64,000 bases of DNA from contig NZ_JAEAMR010000003.1 in assembly GCF_015999245.1 (NCBI RefSeq), positions 553,671-617,670 on the forward strand, read 5' to 3'. The DNA is from Streptomyces sp. AV19 (GTDB lineage Bacteria; Actinomycetota; Actinomycetes; Streptomycetales; Streptomycetaceae). Both the position numbers and the translations under genes were made by a program. The stretch's first letter is position 1. Each line of letters starts with the position of its first letter. The notes beneath the pieces are model-generated. The model was not told where the DNA came from and made no database searches. It worked only from the letters and a program-made list of their open reading frames with translations. This document shows positions 28,476-36,554 of this stretch, piece after piece.

Positions 28476-29945
28476 GTGAGCGTCCACGAGCCCATGGACG
28501 AGCCCTGGGGCGACGGCCCGGGCGACCGCCTGCCGTTCCCCCGGCGCCGGGGCGAGGGCAAGGGCCGCGAGCAGCGGGACAGCGAGGACGGCGGCTCCTG
28601 GCAGGGGTCGCAGGGCGGGGGCTTCGAGCGCGTCCCGCCGCAGGACCTCGACGCGGAGCAGTCGGTGCTCGGCGGCATGCTGCTGTCCAAGGACGCCATC
28701 GCCGACGTCGTCGAGATCCTCAAGGGCAACGACTTCTACCGGCCCGCCCACGAGACCGTCTACCAGGCGATCCTCGACCTCTACGCCAAGGGCGAGCCGG
28801 CCGACCCGATCACGGTGGCGGCCGAGCTCACCAAGCGCGGCGAGATCGCCCGGGTGGGCGGCGCGGCGTATCTGCACACCCTGGTCCAGACCGTCCCCAC
28901 CGCGGCCAACGCCGAGTACTACGCCGAGATCGTCCACGAGCGCGCCGTCCTGCGCCGCCTGGTCGAGGCGGGCACGCGGATCACGCAGATGGGATACGCG
29001 GCCGACGGCGACGTCGACGACATCGTCAACAACGCCCAGGCCGAGATCTACGCGGTCACCGAGCAGCGCACCACCGAGGACTACCTCCCGCTCGGCGACA
29101 TCATGGAGGGCGCGCTCGACGAGATCGAGGCGATCGGCTCGCGCAGCGGCCAGATGTCCGGCGTCCCGACGGGCTTCACCGACCTCGACGCCCTGACGAA
29201 CGGCCTGCACCCGGGCCAGATGATCGTCATCGCCGCCCGTCCGGCGATGGGAAAGTCGACGCTCGCGCTGGACTTCGCCCGGGCCTGCTCGATCAAGAGC
29301 AATCTGCCGAGCGTGATCTTCTCCCTCGAAATGGGCCGCAACGAGATCGCGATGCGCCTGCTGTCCGCCGAGGCCCGCGTCGCCCTGCACCACATGCGCT
29401 CGGGCTCCATGACGGACGAGGACTGGACGCGTCTCGCCCGCCGCATGCCCGACGTCTCCGCGGCGCCGCTCTACATCGACGACTCGCCGAATCTGTCGAT
29501 GATGGAGATCCGCGCCAAGTGCCGCCGGCTGAAGCAGCGCAATGACCTCAAGCTCATCGTCATCGACTACCTCCAGCTGATGCAGTCGGGCGGCGCCCGC
29601 CGTCCCGAGAGCCGTCAGCAGGAGGTCTCGGACATGTCGCGAAACCTCAAGCTCCTCGCCAAGGAGCTGGAAGTCCCGGTCATCGCGCTGTCCCAGCTGA
29701 ACCGAGGCCCGGAGCAGCGCACGGACAAGAAGCCGATGGTCTCCGACCTCCGTGAGTCGGGTTCGATCGAGCAGGACGCCGACATGGTCATCCTGCTGCA
29801 CCGCGAGGACGCCTACGAGAAGGAGTCCCCGCGCGCGGGCGAGGCCGACCTGATCGTCGCCAAGCACCGTAACGGTCCGACGGCCACGATCACGGTGGCC
29901 TTCCAGGGCCACTACTCGCGCTTCGTGGACATGGCGCAGACGTAG
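28476..29945 (+). CDS. dnaB: Replicative DNA helicase
   Basis: A 489-residue hexameric helicase that unwinds the fork. The N-terminal domain starts PPQDLDAEQSVLGGMLLSKD. The RecA-like domain has Walker A ARPAMGKSTLAL, Walker B LIVIDYLQLM and the SQLNRGPEQR motif. The C-terminus is DADMVILLHRED ... GHYSRFVDM. There is no intein. GTG 28476 has GGAGGAGG 5 nt upstream, and GTG 28470 is possible. The N-terminal 45 residues are charged and disordered, as usual in Streptomyces. Confidence 0.97.
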   Translation: MSVHEPMDEPWGDGPGDRLPFPRRRGEGKGREQRDSEDGGSWQGSQGGGFERVPPQDLDAEQSVLGGMLLSKDAIADVVEILKGNDFYRPAHETVYQAILDLYAKGEPADPITVAAELTKRGEIARVGGAAYLHTLVQTVPTAANAEYYAEIVHERAVLRRLVEAGTRITQMGYAADGDVDDIVNNAQAEIYAVTEQRTTEDYLPLGDIMEGALDEIEAIGSRSGQMSGVPTGFTDLDALTNGLHPGQMIVIAARPAMGKSTLALDFARACSIKSNLPSVIFSLEMGRNEIAMRLLSAEARVALHHMRSGSMTDEDWTRLARRMPDVSAAPLYIDDSPNLSMMEIRAKCRRLKQRNDLKLIVIDYLQLMQSGGARRPESRQQEVSDMSRNLKLLAKELEVPVIALSQLNRGPEQRTDKKPMVSDLRESGSIEQDADMVILLHREDAYEKESPRAGEADLIVAKHRNGPTATITVAFQGHYSRFVDMAQT

Positions 29946-29966
29946 CGGCCCGGTGCCGGTGGGCAT

Positions 29967-30002
29967 GCCCTCCCCGGAGACCCCCGTCCCCCGGGGAGGG
30001 GC
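29967..30002. terminator. Terminator between dnaB and YceI genes
   Basis: CCCTCCCCGG (29968-29977) / CCGGGGAGGG (29991-30000) form a 10-bp stem, extended by one pair at the outside, between the convergent genes. Confidence 0.75.
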
Positions 30003-30006
30003 GCCC

Positions 30007-30570
30007 TCACTGCCGGTTGGCCTCGACCTCCAGCGAGATCGTGATCTTCTCGCCCACGGCCCCGCCCGCCGGGCCGGCCGTGACGCCGAAGTCGGAGCGG
30101 TTGATCTCGGCGGTGGCGGAGAAGCCGGCGACGGGATTGCCGTCGAAGCCGCTGCCGAAACCGTTCACCTCCAGGGCGAGGGCGACGGGACGGGTGACAC
30201 CGCGCAGGGTGAGGTCGCCGTCGACCAGGAAGCCGTCGTCCGTGGCGCGCACGCCGGTGGAGGCGAAGGTCATCTCCGGGAACGTCCGGGTGTCGAGGAA
30301 GTCCGCGCCGTGGACGTGCTCGTCACGCTGGGCGTTTCCGGTGGAGACGGAGCCCGTCCGGACGGTCGCGGTGACCGAGGACTCCAGCGGGTTCTCCGCC
30401 AGGACGATCCGGCCCTCGAAGGAGTCGAAGCGGCCGCGGACCTTGGCGATGCCCAAGTGCCGGACGGAGAAGGAGACTTCCGAGTGGACCGGGTCGATGG
30501 CCCAGGTCCCTGTGGTGTAACCGGGGACGGTCGCGAGCAGGGCGGCGACGGACGAGGACGGAGCGGACAT
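30007..30570 (-). CDS. YceI family lipid-binding-like protein
   Basis: A 187-residue protein with the YceI lipocalin-like beta barrel: WAIDPVHSEVSFSVRHLGIAKVRG, FPEMTFASTGVR, GDLTLRGVTRPVAL, AEINRSDFGV. It has no signal peptide, so it is cytoplasmic, unlike many YceI proteins. The family binds isoprenoid or fatty-amide lipids. ATG 30570 was chosen; ATG 30606 is in frame upstream. It is divergent from a MarR regulator with shared TTGAGA half-sites, which suggests direct repression by it. Confidence 0.88.
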   Translation of the reverse strand: MSAPSSSVAALLATVPGYTTGTWAIDPVHSEVSFSVRHLGIAKVRGRFDSFEGRIVLAENPLESSVTATVRTGSVSTGNAQRDEHVHGADFLDTRTFPEMTFASTGVRATDDGFLVDGDLTLRGVTRPVALALEVNGFGSGFDGNPVAGFSATAEINRSDFGVTAGPAGGAVGEKITISLEVEANRQ

Positions 30571-30594
30571 CAAAAGCCCCCCGGGGGTTGGTGG

Positions 30595-30652
30595 TTGAGA
30601 GGTCATCTGCTGAGTTCTCAAGCAACATACCGCCTCGGTGTTGAGAGCTCAA
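30595..30652. promoter_or_regulatory. MarR operator sites between YceI and MarR genes
   Basis: There are half-sites TTGAGA (30595-30600), TCTCAA (30616-30621) and the palindrome TTGAG-AG-CTCAA (30641-30652). The last overlaps the -35 area of the MarR promoter, whose -10 TAGACT (30661-30666) ends 6 nt before the ATG (leaderless). Arrangement suits autorepression and divergent control. Confidence 0.6.
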
Positions 30653-30672
30653 CTACTTGTTAGACTGGATCC

Positions 30673-31173
30673 ATGACGGAACACTCCGAGACCCGCTGGC
30701 TCGATGACCGCGAACAGCGGATCTGGCGCACCTTCATGTCGGCCAGCATCGAGCTCCAGGCCCATCTCGACCGCCAGTTGCGGGTCGACGCGGGGATGCC
30801 CGTCGCGTACTACGAGATCCTGGTGATGCTGTCCGAGACTCCCGGCCGGTCCCTGCGGATGAGCCGGCTGGCCGAGCTCTGCAACTCCTCGCGCAGCCGC
30901 CTCTCCCATGCCGTCGCCGCCATGGAGAAGTCCGGCTGGGTCAGCCGCTGTGCCATCGAGGGCGACCGGCGCGGCGCGGTGGCCGAGCTCACCGACGCCG
31001 GGTACGAGGTGCTGCGGCAGGCGGCTCCCGGTCACGTCACCGAGGTCCGCGAGACGCTGTTCGAGGCGCTGACCGAGGAGCAGCTCCACGCTCTGGGGGA
31101 GATCGGTGCGGCGCTCAAGGTCCGGCTGAAGGAGCGGGGTTGTTCGCGGTATGGGCGCGGCGAACATTGTTGA
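30673..31173 (+). CDS. MarR family regulator
   Basis: A 166-residue winged-helix protein. The DNA-binding region is RMSRLAELCNSSRSRLSHAVAAMEKSGWVSR and the wing is GDRRGAVAELTDAG. Dimer helices flank it. The start at ATG 30673 sits 6 nt after TAGACT, so the mRNA is probably leaderless. It most likely controls itself and the divergent YceI gene; the ligand is unknown. The last residues (RGCSRYGRGEHC) carry two Cys. Confidence 0.88.
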   Translation: MTEHSETRWLDDREQRIWRTFMSASIELQAHLDRQLRVDAGMPVAYYEILVMLSETPGRSLRMSRLAELCNSSRSRLSHAVAAMEKSGWVSRCAIEGDRRGAVAELTDAGYEVLRQAAPGHVTEVRETLFEALTEEQLHALGEIGAALKVRLKERGCSRYGRGEHC

Positions 31174-31199
31174 CCTGTAGGTACAGAAAGCCGTAGGAT
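31170..31199 (+). promoter_or_regulatory. TetR gene promoter with operator
   Basis: TTGACC (31170-31175), an 18-bp spacer and TAGGAT (31194-31199) end 7 nt before the ATG, predicting a leaderless mRNA. A perfect palindrome CTGTA-GG-TACAG (31175-31186) fills the spacer. ACCTGTA recurs at 31879-31885 before the SDR gene. Confidence 0.65.
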
Positions 31200-31206
31200 C
31201 CTGATC

Positions 31207-31785
31207 ATGGGCAGGCCGAAGCAGTTCGATCCGGACGTCGCCGTGGAGCGGGCGATGGAGGTGTTCCACCGCAAGGGGTACGCCGCCACGACGCCGCAGG
31301 ACCTCGTCGACGCGCTCGGCATCGGCAAGGGCAGCCTGTACAACGCGTTCGGCAGTAAGCACGCCCTGTTCGAGCTGGCGTTGCGCCGTTACCAGGACGG
31401 TCAGGCGCTCGCGCTGATCGAGATGCTGGAAGGGGTCGGGCCGGTCAAGGAACGGCTGCGCCGGACGCTGCGGTTCCTGGCCGGGGCGGACCTCGCGGAT
31501 CCGGACCGGCAGGGCTGTCTGGCGATCAACATCGCGGCCGAGCTGGGGTGTTCGGACGACGCGGCGATCGCGCTCGTACGCCGCATGTTCGACCGGGCGG
31601 AGAGCGAGTTCCTGGCGCTGGTCGAGGAGGGGCAGCGTGCGGGGGAGATCGACGCCGGGCGGGATGCCCGGGCCCTGGCGAGTCTGCTGCTCAACTCTCT
31701 CGTCGGGTTGCGGCTGTTGGCGCGGGTCGCGGAGGGGCCGGAGCGGTTGGAGCGGGTGATCGACGCGGTGGTCGACGGGCTCTGA
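31207..31785 (+). CDS. TetR family regulator
   Basis: A 192-residue protein. The N-terminal helix-turn-helix is YAATTPQDLVDALGIGKGSLYNAFGSK, with the GKGSLYNAFGSK form of the AcrR/YcdC-like branch. The C-terminal ligand domain contains GCLAINIAAELG, where the Cys is often redox- or electrophile-sensing in related repressors. It precedes an SDR gene whose promoter shares the ACCTGTA element, so it probably represses itself and the SDR. Confidence 0.9.
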   Translation: MGRPKQFDPDVAVERAMEVFHRKGYAATTPQDLVDALGIGKGSLYNAFGSKHALFELALRRYQDGQALALIEMLEGVGPVKERLRRTLRFLAGADLADPDRQGCLAINIAAELGCSDDAAIALVRRMFDRAESEFLALVEEGQRAGEIDAGRDARALASLLLNSLVGLRLLARVAEGPERLERVIDAVVDGL

Positions 31786-31797
31786 CCGTCTTTTGGC

Positions 31798-31863
31798 GGG
31801 GCGGTGTTCCGGGTTTCCTCCGGGGCTTCCTTCTGGGCTCCTTCTCGGGTGCCGCCCCTTTTT
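31798..31863 (+). terminator. Possible terminator or attenuator between TetR and SDR genes
   Basis: GGGGCGG (31798-31804) can pair with CCGCCCC (31852-31858), followed by five T residues. The loop is long (47 nt), so confidence is moderate. Confidence 0.4.
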
Positions 31864-31906
31864 CCGCTCGAATTTTGTACCTGTAATTCAAGAAAAGGGG
31901 AGAATC

Positions 31907-32695
31907 ATGGACCTCGGACTCGGATCCAAGACCGCCGTCGTCACCGGTGCCAGCCGGGGCATCGGGTTGGCCACCGTCAGGACGCTGGTCGCCGAGGGCG
32001 TCCGTGTCGTGGGCGGGGCCCGTACGGTCGGCCCGGAGCTCGCCGAGACCGGTGCCGTCGCGGTGCGGGCCGATCTGAGCACGCCGGAGGGGGTCGCGAC
32101 GTTCATGGAGCAGGCCCTCGCGGAGCTGGGTGGCATCGACCTGCTCGTCAACAACGTGGGGGCCGGTGACGATCTCCGGCTCGGGGGGTTCCTCGGGGCC
32201 GACGACGAGCAGTGGCGGTATGTGTTCGACCTCAACCTGATGAGTGCGGTGCGGGTGAGCCGGCTCGCCCTGCCGAGCCTGGTGGAGAGGCGCGGTGCCG
32301 TCGTCAACGTCTCGTCGGTCAACGGGCGGCTGCCGGCGGCCGGTCCGGTCGCGTACAGCGCGGCGAAGGCGGCGCTCACGGCGTTGGGGAAGTCCCTGGC
32401 GGAGGAGTTCGGGCCGCAGGGGGTGCGGGTCAACACGGTGTCGCCGGGCGTGGTCCGCAGCTCGATCTGGGACGGGCCGGACAGCTTCGGCGGGAAGGCC
32501 GCGGCTGCTGCGGGGGTGGACGACTACGACGCGTTCCTGCGGGCGCTTCCCGGGGAGTTCGGGATCACGGTGGGGCGGATCGGGGAGCCGTCGGAGGTCG
32601 CGGCGTTGATCGCCTTCCTGTTGTCGGACCGGGTGGCGGGGTACATCACGGGGGCGGAGTACGTGATCGACGGGGGGACGGTCAAGGTGGTTTGA
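31907..32695 (+). CDS. SDR family oxidoreductase
   Basis: A 262-residue classical short-chain dehydrogenase. The cofactor motif is TGASRGIG and NNVGAG marks the core. The catalytic Ser lies in VVNVSSVNGRLP and the Y-x-x-x-K in VAYSAAKAALTALGK. The C-terminus GYITGAEYVIDGGTVKVV is standard. It probably uses NADP(H). ATG 31907 has AGGGGAG upstream. The operator-like ACCTGTA at 31879-31885 suggests control by the preceding TetR protein. The substrate is unknown. Confidence 0.9.
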   Translation: MDLGLGSKTAVVTGASRGIGLATVRTLVAEGVRVVGGARTVGPELAETGAVAVRADLSTPEGVATFMEQALAELGGIDLLVNNVGAGDDLRLGGFLGADDEQWRYVFDLNLMSAVRVSRLALPSLVERRGAVVNVSSVNGRLPAAGPVAYSAAKAALTALGKSLAEEFGPQGVRVNTVSPGVVRSSIWDGPDSFGGKAAAAAGVDDYDAFLRALPGEFGITVGRIGEPSEVAALIAFLLSDRVAGYITGAEYVIDGGTVKVV

Positions 32696-32737
32696 GGAGG
32701 GGTGTGTTGGGGGCGGGGTCGCGTGCGCTGGGTTCGG

Positions 32738-32900
32738 AGGGGGTTTTGCCCCGGCCCCGCCCTTTCACCGTTTCTTCCGGGCTCCGCCCGGGCCCGGCCG
32801 CCCCCCGGGCGGAGGGCGGGGCTTCGCCCCTGCACCTCACCGGGGCTCCGCCCGCCCTTGAGCGGGTCAGCACCCCGGAACCGCTCCCAACCCCGGCCCG
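32738..32900 (+). repeat. Dispersed intergenic repeat, copy 2
   Basis: This contains the core GCCCCGGCCCCGCCCTTTCACCGTTTC split across 32748-32774, followed by runs of GGCTCCGCCC / GGCTTCGCCC. It is non-coding and placed between the SDR gene and the GlxA-type regulator. Confidence 0.6.
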
Positions 32901-32925
32901 GACGGGCCTCTGCGACGATGGGGTC

Positions 32926-33918
32926 ATGCACCGCGTCGGAGTCCTCGCCCTCGACGGCGTCATTCCCTTCGAGCTCGGGATTCCCTCCCGCATCTTCGGT
33001 GCCGCGCGGGACTCCTCCGGGCGCCCGCTCTACTCCGTCGCCACCTGCAGTCTGGACGGCCAACCGGTGCGTACCGACGCCGACTTCGAGCTCGCCGTCG
33101 GGCATGACGCGGCGCTGCTCGCGGACGTGGACACGGTGGTGATCCCGCCCTCGCACTCCCTCGAGTCGGTCAAGGAGGAGGGCGTGCTGCCGGGGCCGCT
33201 GCGCCGGGCGCTGGCGGGGGTGCGGCCGGGGACGCGGATGGTGGCCATCTGCACCGGGACGTTCGTCCTGGCGGCGGCGGGGCTGCTGGACCGGCGGCCG
33301 GCCACCACGCACTGGCGGGAGACGGAGCGGCTGCGGCGGCTGTTCACGACGGTGCGGGTGGACCCGGACGTCCTGTTCGTGGACGACGGCGACGTCCTCA
33401 CCTCGGCCGGTGCCGCGGCGGGGGTGGACCTGTGCCTGCACATCGTGCGCCGTGACCACGGCAGCGCCGTCGCCAACCGGGTGGCCCGCACCTGCGTGGT
33501 GCCGCCCTGGAGGGACGGCGGCCAGGCGCAGTTCGTCCGTCGGCCCGTACCGGACCCCGACAGCGGCGGCACGGCCGCCACCCGTGCCTGGGCGCTGGAG
33601 CGGCTCGGAGAGCCCCTCACCCTGGCCGCGCTCGCCGCGCACGCGGGGATGAGCGTGCGGACCCTGACCCGGAGGTTCCGGGACGAGGTGGGGATGAGCC
33701 CGGGGCAGTGGCTGGCGCAGCAGCGCGTGGACCGGGCCCGGCACCTGCTGGAGACCACGGACTGGCCGGTGGACCGCGTCGCCGGGCGGGCCGGCTTCGG
33801 TACGGGGGCGTCGCTGCGCGGGCACTTCCAGGGGGCCGTCGGCGTCTCGCCGCAGGCGTACCGGCGGACGTTCCGCCGGGGTCCGGTGCCCCAACAGCCG
33901 CTCAGTAGCCGACGGTGA
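32926..33918 (+). CDS. GlxA-type AraC family regulator
   Basis: A 330-residue protein with an N-terminal DJ-1/PfpI-like domain (MHRVGVLALDGVIPFELGIP ... MVAICTGTFVLAAAGLLDRR) and a C-terminal AraC domain (MSVRTLTRRFRDEVGMSPGQ, ending SPQAYRRTFRRG). It is strongly similar to the regulator at 12222-13199, so the two are paralogues. A GACGAT box just before ATG 32926 suggests a leaderless mRNA. It overlaps the convergent reductase gene by 17 bp. Confidence 0.88.
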   Translation: MHRVGVLALDGVIPFELGIPSRIFGAARDSSGRPLYSVATCSLDGQPVRTDADFELAVGHDAALLADVDTVVIPPSHSLESVKEEGVLPGPLRRALAGVRPGTRMVAICTGTFVLAAAGLLDRRPATTHWRETERLRRLFTTVRVDPDVLFVDDGDVLTSAGAAAGVDLCLHIVRRDHGSAVANRVARTCVVPPWRDGGQAQFVRRPVPDPDSGGTAATRAWALERLGEPLTLAALAAHAGMSVRTLTRRFRDEVGMSPGQWLAQQRVDRARHLLETTDWPVDRVAGRAGFGTGASLRGHFQGAVGVSPQAYRRTFRRGPVPQQPLSSRR

Positions 33919-34555
33919 ACCGGGTGCCCCGGTGCCGGGGCCGTTCGGCCTCGTCCAGCAGGGCGATCGCGAAGTCCTCCATGGAGACGGTGGAGTTGCC
34001 GCGCTCGTCGACCAGCAGCTCGTCCCGGCCCACTCGGTAGGTGCCGGTCCGTGTGCCCGGTTCGAGGAGGGCGGGCGGGCTCACGTACGTCCAGTCCACC
34101 GCGTCGCCGGTGCGGCGGCAGACCGCGAGCTGGTCGGTGCACGCCTGCGCGATGGGCCGCCAGGCTGCGGGCACCCAGGACGGGTCGTCGAGCACCGCGC
34201 CGCCGCCCGGCAGGGTGAGGCTGCCGGCGCCGCCGACGAGCAGCAGACGCGTGCCGGTGCCGGCCAGGCCGGCGAGCAGGCCTTCGGTGGCGGTGACGAG
34301 GAGGTGTTCGCTCCCGGGGGCGGGCCGGGTCGCGCCGATCACGACGTCCTGGCCGGCGGCGAGCCGGGCGACGTCGGCGGGGTCGGTCGCGTCGCCCGTG
34401 CGGATGTGGACGGGCGGGCGCCATGTTTCACGTGAAACCGGGTGCCCGCCGGGGCGTTCGCGGACGACGGCGGTGACCTCGTGGCCGCGGGCCCGGGCCT
34501 CGGCGACGACGCGGCGGCCGACGTTCCCGGCGGCTCCGAAGACGGTGATGCGCAT
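33902..34555 (-). CDS. NAD(P)-binding Rossmann (NmrA/atypical SDR) protein
   Basis: A 217-residue atypical SDR starting MRITVFGAAGNVGRRVVAEA with the GxxGxxG nucleotide motif. Later motifs are LLLVGGAGSLTLPGG, DWTYVSPPALLEPG and GNSTVSMEDFAIALLDE, as in NAD(P)H-binding reductases related to BVR-B and YwnB. Starts at 34555, 34558 and 34567 are all possible; GGGAGA favours 34555. It lies 14 bp or less downstream of the EamA gene, so both should be cotranscribed. Confidence 0.85.
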   Translation of the reverse strand: MRITVFGAAGNVGRRVVAEARARGHEVTAVVRERPGGHPVSRETWRPPVHIRTGDATDPADVARLAAGQDVVIGATRPAPGSEHLLVTATEGLLAGLAGTGTRLLLVGGAGSLTLPGGGAVLDDPSWVPAAWRPIAQACTDQLAVCRRTGDAVDWTYVSPPALLEPGTRTGTYRVGRDELLVDERGNSTVSMEDFAIALLDEAERPRHRGTRFTVGY

Positions 34556-34569
34556 CATTTCTCCCATGG

Positions 34570-35418
34570 TCAGGTGTGGGCCGGCAGGGCGCGGCGCGGG
34601 CGTATTTGGGCCCCGGCGAGGGCACCGAGGACGACGAGACCGCCCAGAAGCTGGAGTCCGGTGAGCGTCTGGCCGAGGGCGAGCCAGCCGAGCGCGGTGG
34701 CGACGAGCGGGCTCAGCAGGCCGAGGAAGGCGACGTCGGTCGGAGGCATTTCGCGGATCCCCCGGAACCAGAGGGCGTAGGCGAAGGCGGTCCCGACCGC
34801 GGCGAGGTAGCCGAAACCGGCGAGCTGGGCCCCGGTCAGGACGGCCGGCGGCGGGCCCTCGACCCACAGGGCGACGGGGACGAGCAGCACCCCGCCCGCG
34901 ACGAGCTGCCAGCCCGTGGTGGCGAGCAGCGGCGCGGGCGACGCCCAGCGCTTGCTGAGGACGACTCCGGTCGCCATGACGACCGCGCTGCCCAGCGCGG
35001 CGGCGACGCCGAGCCCGTCGAGCCGTGCCCCGGACCGCAGGACGAGCAGGCTGACGCCGGCCACTCCCACGACCCCGGCGGCCACGGCGCGGGCGGACAG
35101 TCGCTGTCCGAGCAGCCCGGAGGAGAGCAGTGCCGCCAGGAGCGGCTGGACCGCGCCGATGGTGGCGGCGATGAAGAGCAGAGCGAAGAACGCCCCGATG
35201 TTGAGGGTGCCGAGCACCGCCGCCCGCCACCACCAACTGCCGCTCGGCAGGCGGCGGGTGACGGCGACGAGCACGAGGCCGGCGGGGAGTGCCCGCACCA
35301 CGGCGGCCAGCAGTGGGCGGCCGGGCGGCAGCCACTGCGTGGTGACGAAGTAGGTGGTGCCCCAGAGGGCGGGGGCGAGGGCGGTGATCAGCAGGGTCGT
35401 GAGGCGTTTGCTTAGCAC
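34570..35418 (-). CDS. EamA/DMT family transporter
   Basis: A 282-residue protein with ten hydrophobic segments in two EamA repeats (ALAPALWGTTYFVTTQWLP; second copy from GVAAALGSAVVMATGVVLSK). It is probably a metabolite exporter of the RhaT/YdcZ-like class. GTG 35418 is preferred over ATG 35436, because a minus-strand TACATT box (35430-35425) lies 6 nt upstream and would put the start of a leaderless mRNA at the GTG. The operator palindrome CTTAG-CA-CTAAG (35411-35422) overlaps that site. Confidence 0.85.
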   Translation of the reverse strand: MLSKRLTTLLITALAPALWGTTYFVTTQWLPPGRPLLAAVVRALPAGLVLVAVTRRLPSGSWWWRAAVLGTLNIGAFFALLFIAATIGAVQPLLAALLSSGLLGQRLSARAVAAGVVGVAGVSLLVLRSGARLDGLGVAAALGSAVVMATGVVLSKRWASPAPLLATTGWQLVAGGVLLVPVALWVEGPPPAVLTGAQLAGFGYLAAVGTAFAYALWFRGIREMPPTDVAFLGLLSPLVATALGWLALGQTLTGLQLLGGLVVLGALAGAQIRPRRALPAHT

Positions 35419-35487
35419 TAAGGCAATGTAGCTCATCGCTAAGCTATTTCGCCGTGAGGTACCTCACCGCTAAGGCATTGCTAGGCT
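35411..35487. promoter_or_regulatory. Divergent EamA/MarR promoters with operator
   Basis: The perfect palindrome CTTAG-CA-CTAAG (35411-35422) covers the predicted EamA start site. Further CGCTAAG half-sites lie at about 35437 and 35468. The MarR gene has TAGGCT (35482-35487) 6 nt before GTG 35494. The layout predicts repression of both genes by the MarR protein. Confidence 0.6.
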
Positions 35488-35493
35488 GGTCCG

Positions 35494-35994
35494 GTGGCAG
35501 ATCACGTCGATTTCGTACTGGAGCAGTGGGCCGCCCGGCGTCCCGATCTGGACGTCTCCCCGATGGGGGTGATCGGCCGGCTGTCGCGGCTGCACCGGCT
35601 CGTCGAGGCCGAGCTGGCCCGGACGTTCAAGGCGCACGGGCTCGACGCCGGTTCGTTCAACATCCTCGCCACTCTGCTCCGCAGCGTGCCGCCGCACCGG
35701 CTCGCGCCCACGGAGCTGATGCGGGCCGGCATGGTGACCTCGGGTGCCGTCACCCAGCGCCTCGACCGGCTGGAGGCGCGCGGCCTGGTCACGCGCGCGC
35801 CCGACGAGACGGACGGGCGCGGGGTGCGCGTCGGGCTCACGGACGAGGGCCGGGCGCTGGTCGAGAGGGCGCTCCCGGACCACCTGGCCACGGAGCGGCG
35901 ACTGCTGGAAGTGCTGGGGCAGGAGAGGCAGGAGGAACTCGCCGGGACCCTACGGGAGTTGCTGGAGTCGCTGGGGGACCGGGCCGAAGGCTGA
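35494..35994 (+). CDS. MarR family regulator
   Basis: A 166-residue winged-helix protein. DNA-binding helices lie in APTELMRAGMVTSGAVTQRLDRLEARGLVTR and the wing is DETDGRGVRVGLTDEG. The start is GTG 35494, 6 nt after TAGGCT (leaderless). It is divergent from the EamA transporter and reductase pair, which it probably represses until an inducing compound binds. Confidence 0.9.
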   Translation: MADHVDFVLEQWAARRPDLDVSPMGVIGRLSRLHRLVEAELARTFKAHGLDAGSFNILATLLRSVPPHRLAPTELMRAGMVTSGAVTQRLDRLEARGLVTRAPDETDGRGVRVGLTDEGRALVERALPDHLATERRLLEVLGQERQEELAGTLRELLESLGDRAEG

Positions 35995-36052
35995 TCCGAC
36001 CGGGCTGAAGGCCGACTCCGACCGGACCGAAGGCCGGCTCCGGGGGCGCCGG

Positions 36053-36508
36053 TCAGGGCGTCCCCGGAGCCTTCCGGGTGGTGACGTTCATCCGGTTCCA
36101 CACGTTCGCCGTGCAGATCACCGCGATGAGCTGGGCGAGTTGTTCCTCGCCGAAGTGGTGTGCGGCGGCCTCGTAGACGTCGTCCGGGACGCCGCCCGGC
36201 AGCAGGGTGACGGACTCGGTCAGGGCGAGGGCCGCGCGCTCGGCGGCGGAGTAGAGGAGCGAGTCCTGCCAGGCGCTCAGCTGGTGGAGGCGCTCGTCGG
36301 TCTCGCCCGCCGCGTGGGCGTCACGGGTGTGGTAATCGATGCAGTAGGCACAGCGGTTGAGCTGTGAGGCCCGGATCTGGGCCAGTTCGAGGACAACCGG
36401 GTCGAGACCCGCGCGGGCGGCGCCGTCGAGGGCCAGGACGGCCTTGAAGACCTTGGGTGCGGTGGTTCGGAAGTCCATGCGCTGGGCGGTGAGGTCGATC
36501 TTCGTCAT
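36053..36508 (-). CDS. Carboxymuconolactone decarboxylase / AhpD-like protein
   Basis: A 151-residue AhpD-fold protein. The redox motif CAYCIDYH (CxxC...H) lies in SQLNRCAYCIDYHTRDA, near residue 57. This class acts as an alkylhydroperoxidase-like disulfide reductase. ATG 36508 follows TACGGT by 6 nt, a leaderless arrangement. It shares a 46-bp divergent promoter region with a MocR regulator, its probable controller. Confidence 0.9.
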   Translation of the reverse strand: MTKIDLTAQRMDFRTTAPKVFKAVLALDGAARAGLDPVVLELAQIRASQLNRCAYCIDYHTRDAHAAGETDERLHQLSAWQDSLLYSAAERAALALTESVTLLPGGVPDDVYEAAAHHFGEEQLAQLIAVICTANVWNRMNVTTRKAPGTP

Positions 36509-36532
36509 GGGACCACCGTAGGAGTGCCGAAG

Positions 36533-36546
36533 ACCCTGGATAGGGT
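36533..36546 (+). promoter_or_regulatory. Palindrome over the MocR -10 box
   Basis: ACCCT-GGAT-AGGGT (36533-36537 / 36542-36546), the right arm of which is part of the -10 TAGGGT (36541-36546), suggests autoregulation. The ATG follows at 36555. Confidence 0.5.
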
Positions 36547-36554
36547 GCATTTCC

